Virus record (IMG/VR): IMGVR_UViG_3300037189_032011 | Span: 1-43,550 of that record | Strand: one strand, 5' to 3' | From: a virus | DNA: 43,550 nt | Part shown: positions 39,626 through 43,550 of the stretch, in pieces | Numbering within the stretch: position 1 is the stretch's first letter | How the letters are laid out: each line of letters begins with the position of its first letter | Program-made: the position numbers and the translations under genes | The notes under the pieces: model-generated | Databases searched by the model: none | The model's input: the letters and a program-made list of their open reading frames with translations, nothing else | Told to the model about the DNA's origin: nothing

Positions 39626-42600
39626 ATGAAAAAAATTACTCAATTACCTGCTGCTCAGAGTCTTACTAACGATGACCTGATAATCATTGTAAATGATCCA
39701 AATGGCAATCCAACCACACAAAAAGCCACAATTCAGCAAGTAATGGGCTTAATAGGTGACGGTAGTCAGGGCCTACAAGGCATCCAAGGATTTAATGGAG
39801 CTCAAGGCACTTCCGGTACTTCTGGTTCTCAAGGTACACAAGGTAGACAAGGAACAACTGGAACAGCAGGTTCACAGGGTACACAAGGAAGGCAAGGCAC
39901 AACCGGAACAGCGGGTTCACAGGGCACGCAAGGAAGACAAGGCACACAAGGTTTAACAGGAGCAGGAACCCAAGGGATACAAGGTTTTGCTGGAATTGGA
40001 ACCCAAGGTATACAAGGTTTAACAGGATCAGGCTCTCAAGGCATTCAAGGTTTAACAGGAACTGGAACTCAAGGTGTACAAGGTTTAACAGGAACTGGAA
40101 CTCAAGGCACACAAGGCAGACAAGGAACACAAGGGTCAACTGGCAGCGGCTCCCAAGGTGTTCAAGGTTTGCAAGGAGCAATTGGAATACAAGGACCATC
40201 AAATGGACCACAAGGAGTACAGGGTGTCCAAGGTGGAAGAGGAATTCAGGGATCTCAAGGTACACAAGGAACTAGCATACAAGGTACACAAGGAAGACAA
40301 GGTACTACTGGGTCTGGTGCACAAGGCTTACAAGGCTTACAAGGTTTAATAGGCATACAAGGTCCGGCAGATGGACCTCAGGGAACTCAAGGCTTAATAG
40401 GTCCGCAAGGAACACAAGGCTTACAAGGTATTCAAGGTCTTCAAGGAAGAACAGGTGATTTCACTACAACCACAGAACTACTCGCAGGTTCAAATGTAAC
40501 AATTTTGTATGACTCTGTTCAGGATATAATTACTATATCTTCTTCTGGAGATGGAGGTGGAGGTGGAACTGGTTTAGATGGTCCACAAGGTATTCAAGGT
40601 TTAGATGGATCCCAAGGTATTCAAGGCATACAAGGTCCATCCAATGGTCCACAAGGAACTCAAGGCTTAACTGGGCAAGGCACACAAGGAATACAAGGAA
40701 CTCAAGGTGTTGCTGGATCTGGCACTCAAGGTGTCCAAGGTTTAACTGGCATTCAGGGTCCAGCAGATGGTCCACAAGGAACACAAGGTTCACAAGGACT
40801 ACAAGGTGGTCAAGGAATACAAGGTTTATTAGGAATTGGAGCACAAGGAACGCAAGGTGTACAGGGTCTAATTGGTGTGCAGGGTCCTGCCGATGGTCCC
40901 CAAGGAACTCAAGGTTTACAAGGAAGGGATGGATCTCAAGGAATCCAAGGAAGACAAGGAATACAAGGCGGCAGAGGAATTCAAGGATCTCAGGGGCCGC
41001 AAGGTCGCCAAGGAACTCAAGGTATACAAGGTTTAATAGGACAAGGCATACAAGGTTTACAAGGTTTAATAGGTATACAAGGTCCAGCCGATGGCCCTCA
41101 AGGAACACAAGGCTTACAAGGTTCACAAGGTGGTCAAGGTTTACAGGGTCCAATAGGATCTGGAGCTCAAGGTACTCAAGGTGTTGTTGGTGCTCAAGGT
41201 TTAATTGGCACTCAAGGTCTAATTGGTATTCAGGGTCAGGCAATACAGGGATTACAAGGTATTCAAGGTTTAATTGGCTCTCAAGGGCCAGCTGATGGTC
41301 CACAAGGAACACAAGGAAATCAGGGCCTACAAGGATTACAAGGTTTATATGGAAATCAAGGTGTTCAAGGTTTAGTTGGAACACAAGGTTTAGTTGGAAC
41401 ACAAGGTTTAACAGGAACCAGTATACAAGGTTCTACCGGATTACAGGGAATTCAAGGAGATCTAGGACTACAAGGAACACAAGGCATACAAGGTCCAGCC
41501 GATGGTCCGCAAGGAACACAAGGCTTGCAAGGTGCTCAAGGCTTTACCGGTGCTGGAACTCAAGGTACTCAAGGTACTACCGGAATTGGTGCTCAAGGTG
41601 CTCAAGGTATTACTGGTGATGGAACTCAAGGTGTCCAAGGCTTACAAGGTACTCAAGGAATATCAGTTCAAGGATCTCAAGGTTTACAGGGCGTACAAGG
41701 CGGAGGAAGCGACTACAAGTTCATATCAGACTTAGTTGTATCACTAGCCAACAACAAAACTTTTGGTAAATACCAAAATGGCGATACTATACCCTCAACA
41801 GGTAAAACACCAGCAGAAGTTATTCAGTTAGCAATAATTGAAGCTTTGGAACCAACTGTGTCTTTAACTTCTTCCACTAGTATTGCTTTTAATCAAACTG
41901 CAATAAGTAATATTTTAAATTTTAGTTATACAATTAATAGTTTGATTGCTTCTATATCTACTGTATCTTTAGAGTGGAGGAGAGGAAACTCTGGTTCTTG
42001 GACTGTACTTTCTTCTTCTACATCTGCATCAGGTTCTTATACTCATAGTTTGACTGATTCTAATTATAACACTTCCCAATTTAATTATAGATATATAGTA
42101 ACTGATTCTGTGGGTGGAACTAAAACTGCAACTTTGGATTTAACCCCAAGTTCTTATGTGGCTCCTTCTGTTTCTTTAACTACGGCAGGTGTTTCTTTAG
42201 GTGTTTGGGAAAGTAATACAAATAGAGAAATAGGAAATGTAAGTACTAATTTAAGTGGCTCTATTACAAGGAATAGTTCTAACGTAGCTTTGTCTAGTTA
42301 TACTTTACAATACAGTGTAGACAATGGAGCTTGGACAGATATTGGATCATCTGTTTCAATAGGACCTGGAACTTCATCTATATCTTTAACTAACCATAAC
42401 CCTGTAGCTTCTAATAGTGCATCTTCTATAAGATACAGGGTTAAAGTTGTCGATGCCTATCAGACTTATTTGAGTTCTCAGACTTATTCTTCAACCTACA
42501 CAATTAATTTTTACTATTTAATATTTTATGGAACATCTTCATCTGGACCTTCTAGTTCTACGCAGGTCAGAGGTCTGGGCAATAAAATGTTTACAACTGG

Positions 42601-42847
42601 TAGTAATCCATTTAATTTATTAACAGGTACTACAGACACATACTACACAGTAGCGGTTCCAGCAAGTATATCAGTTACAGATGTAGTAGATTTAGATGCT
42701 TTAAATGCGAATATAACTAGCAACTATGTCAGTAGTACATTTAACGTAATCGATGCAGGCAGCACAAATAGATCATATAAAGTATATATTATGAGTAATG
42801 CAACACCTTATGGAACTTCCCATAGACACCAAATAACAAGAGCATAA
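39626..42847 (+). CDS. Collagen-like tail fibre or adhesin with Ig-like C-terminal domains
   Basis: The 1073-residue protein has an N-terminal 45-residue segment (ITQLPAAQSLTNDDLIIIV) typical of virion-attached fibre heads. A collagen-like Gly-X-Tyr region of about 650 residues follows (about 45-695), unusually rich in Gln at the third position (GTQG, GIQG, GLQG). A short beta segment (GDFTTTTELLAGSNVTI, about 277-310) and eight GPADGPQ/GPSNGPQ units interrupt the triplet phase. Residues about 745-920 look like two FN3/Ig-like domains, and the last 150 form a distinct tip ending in HRHQITRA. It probably forms a trimeric fibre. No Shine-Dalgarno site is seen. Confidence 0.85.
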   Translation: MKKITQLPAAQSLTNDDLIIIVNDPNGNPTTQKATIQQVMGLIGDGSQGLQGIQGFNGAQGTSGTSGSQGTQGRQGTTGTAGSQGTQGRQGTTGTAGSQGTQGRQGTQGLTGAGTQGIQGFAGIGTQGIQGLTGSGSQGIQGLTGTGTQGVQGLTGTGTQGTQGRQGTQGSTGSGSQGVQGLQGAIGIQGPSNGPQGVQGVQGGRGIQGSQGTQGTSIQGTQGRQGTTGSGAQGLQGLQGLIGIQGPADGPQGTQGLIGPQGTQGLQGIQGLQGRTGDFTTTTELLAGSNVTILYDSVQDIITISSSGDGGGGGTGLDGPQGIQGLDGSQGIQGIQGPSNGPQGTQGLTGQGTQGIQGTQGVAGSGTQGVQGLTGIQGPADGPQGTQGSQGLQGGQGIQGLLGIGAQGTQGVQGLIGVQGPADGPQGTQGLQGRDGSQGIQGRQGIQGGRGIQGSQGPQGRQGTQGIQGLIGQGIQGLQGLIGIQGPADGPQGTQGLQGSQGGQGLQGPIGSGAQGTQGVVGAQGLIGTQGLIGIQGQAIQGLQGIQGLIGSQGPADGPQGTQGNQGLQGLQGLYGNQGVQGLVGTQGLVGTQGLTGTSIQGSTGLQGIQGDLGLQGTQGIQGPADGPQGTQGLQGAQGFTGAGTQGTQGTTGIGAQGAQGITGDGTQGVQGLQGTQGISVQGSQGLQGVQGGGSDYKFISDLVVSLANNKTFGKYQNGDTIPSTGKTPAEVIQLAIIEALEPTVSLTSSTSIAFNQTAISNILNFSYTINSLIASISTVSLEWRRGNSGSWTVLSSSTSASGSYTHSLTDSNYNTSQFNYRYIVTDSVGGTKTATLDLTPSSYVAPSVSLTTAGVSLGVWESNTNREIGNVSTNLSGSITRNSSNVALSSYTLQYSVDNGAWTDIGSSVSIGPGTSSISLTNHNPVASNSASSIRYRVKVVDAYQTYLSSQTYSSTYTINFYYLIFYGTSSSGPSSSTQVRGLGNKMFTTGSNPFNLLTGTTDTYYTVAVPASISVTDVVDLDALNANITSNYVSSTFNVIDAGSTNRSYKVYIMSNATPYGTSHRHQITRA
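39761..41712 (+). repeat. Collagen-like coding repeat (GGxxxxCAAGGx units)
   Basis: A degenerate 9-18 base repeat such as GGTACACAAGGT encodes Gly-X-Gln triplets throughout. Minus-strand and +1 frame open reading frames here are repeat artefacts rich in Leu or Lys/His. Confidence 0.9.
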
Positions 42848-42851
42848 AAAT

Positions 42852-43550
42852 ATGTCATTAACAACAGGATTACAATTACCTTACGGAGTTCAACCGGTTA
42901 ACCCGGTTCCTGTAGACTCTTGGTCTGGACCTTATTCGGGCACAGACTCTTCGACTGCAAAAACCGTAGCAAATGCAGCAATACCAAGTGCAATCAGATT
43001 TCAGTCTATGGAAGTTAGATTGATAATCAATGGCTCAGCTTATAAATATTGGTATAAAGACGGCATAGCAGATAGTGATTTAGTGGAATTTGCTGGTTCA
43101 GGCGGAGGCACTCAAGGCACCCAAGGTACGACCGGTGATGGTTCTCAAGGCATACAAGGAACACAAGGAACACAAGGAACACAAGGATTAACCGGTATTC
43201 AAGGTTTTACTGGAACCGGATCTCAAGGTACTCAGGGTGTTACTGGAACTGGAGCTCAAGGTACTCAGGGTATTCAAGGTCTTTATGGACCTCAAGGAAC
43301 TCAAGGCATACAAGGTACAACTGGTGACTTCTCCACAACAACAGAAATTTTAGCTGGTTCCAATATAAACATATCTTATGATGCATTCCAAGATACAATT
43401 ACAATATCTTCTCAGGTTGCTCAAGGAATACAAGGTGCCACTGGTGCAGGAACTCAGGGTACACAAGGTACACAAGGTATTACTGGAACTGGTACTCAAG
43501 GTACACAAGGTATTACTGGAACTGGTACTCAAGGTACACAAGGTATTACT
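42852..43550 (+). CDS. Second collagen-like fibre protein, 3' end outside the window
   Basis: The frame is open from ATG 42852 to the window end (233 codons). The N-terminus reads LTTGLQLPYGVQPVNPVPVDSW followed by a short domain with SMEVRLIINGSAYKYWYKDG, a typical head of phage collagen-like fibres. From about residue 86 the sequence is Gly-X-Gln triplets, interrupted by GDFSTTTEILAGSNINISY (about 158-176), a close copy of the interruption in the upstream fibre. It begins four bases after the upstream stop, so the two are cotranscribed, and no Shine-Dalgarno site is visible. Confidence 0.85.
   Translation, partial: MSLTTGLQLPYGVQPVNPVPVDSWSGPYSGTDSSTAKTVANAAIPSAIRFQSMEVRLIINGSAYKYWYKDGIADSDLVEFAGSGGGTQGTQGTTGDGSQGIQGTQGTQGTQGLTGIQGFTGTGSQGTQGVTGTGAQGTQGIQGLYGPQGTQGIQGTTGDFSTTTEILAGSNINISYDAFQDTITISSQVAQGIQGATGAGTQGTQGTQGITGTGTQGTQGITGTGTQGTQGIT

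Noticed and set aside
39756-41735. Leu/Glu-rich minus-strand and Lys/His-rich plus-strand reading frames inside the collagen-like gene
   Set aside because: They are shadows of the GGTACACAAGGT-type repeat and lack start signals.
1-43550. tRNA genes, integrase or attachment sites
   Set aside because: I looked for them but saw no cloverleaf-like sequence, recombinase or terminal repeats that I could support.

Overview
The window looks like part of a large, AT-rich, T4-type myovirus genome, probably from an environmental phage of a Gram-negative bacterium. The anchor is a recognisable T4 head module on the plus strand: portal (gp20), a core-like protein at the 67/68 position, prohead protease (gp21), scaffold (gp22) and major capsid protein (gp23), in T4 order. 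Signal peptides with lipoboxes point to a host with bacterial lipoprotein export. I see no integrase, tRNA or rRNA gene, or CRISPR array.

Layout. 1-850: 3' part of a Thr/Pro-repeat protein. 866-9611: seven co-directional genes for glycan enzymes (GT-A enzymes, a DXD sugar transferase, a WcbI-like protein, a fucosyltransferase-like/GT2 fusion and an exostosin-like GT47 protein). 9608-10995: three unknown minus-strand genes. 11057-15839: proteolysis/envelope block with an HExxH metalloprotease, a lipoprotein, a poly-aspartate protein, a secreted C39-like cysteine peptidase and an M14 carboxypeptidase. 15841-16452: sulfotransferase. 16544-25152: head module; the portal gene carries a 232-residue intein. 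25173-26424: terminator, then an HNH endonuclease and an endonuclease VII-like protein. 26427-29270: small virion-type genes and a GT92-like gene. 29323-36332: two paralogous delta-60 beta-propeller proteins on opposite strands flanking a CapK/PaaK-like adenylate-forming enzyme. 36343-39518: small genes, including a HAD-like/ParB-like pair. 39626-43550: two collagen-like fibre genes, the second cut by the window end.

Two themes link the genes. First, several minus-strand genes scattered through the plus-strand late region start with a short amphipathic peptide of the form M-x-x-[FY]-x-x-[FWY]-[LV], most followed by an L/I-x-E site. This resembles the capsid-targeting sequence of T4 internal proteins, which gp21 cleaves. 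I infer that these genes encode cargo packaged in the head and possibly injected. Second, many glycan genes (eight glycosyltransferase or WcbI-like genes in all, a sulfotransferase and an adenylating enzyme) sit beside fibre and adhesin genes. This suggests that virion proteins or the host surface are decorated with modified sugars.

Regulation. A TATATAA(N) element close to the T4 late promoter TATAAATA precedes many genes on the correct strand. Structural and cargo genes mostly have strong Shine-Dalgarno sites, whereas the glycosyltransferase cluster has almost none and two of its genes lack an ATG start. Three convincing intrinsic terminators are visible. Family assignments come from reading motifs by eye; no database search was run.
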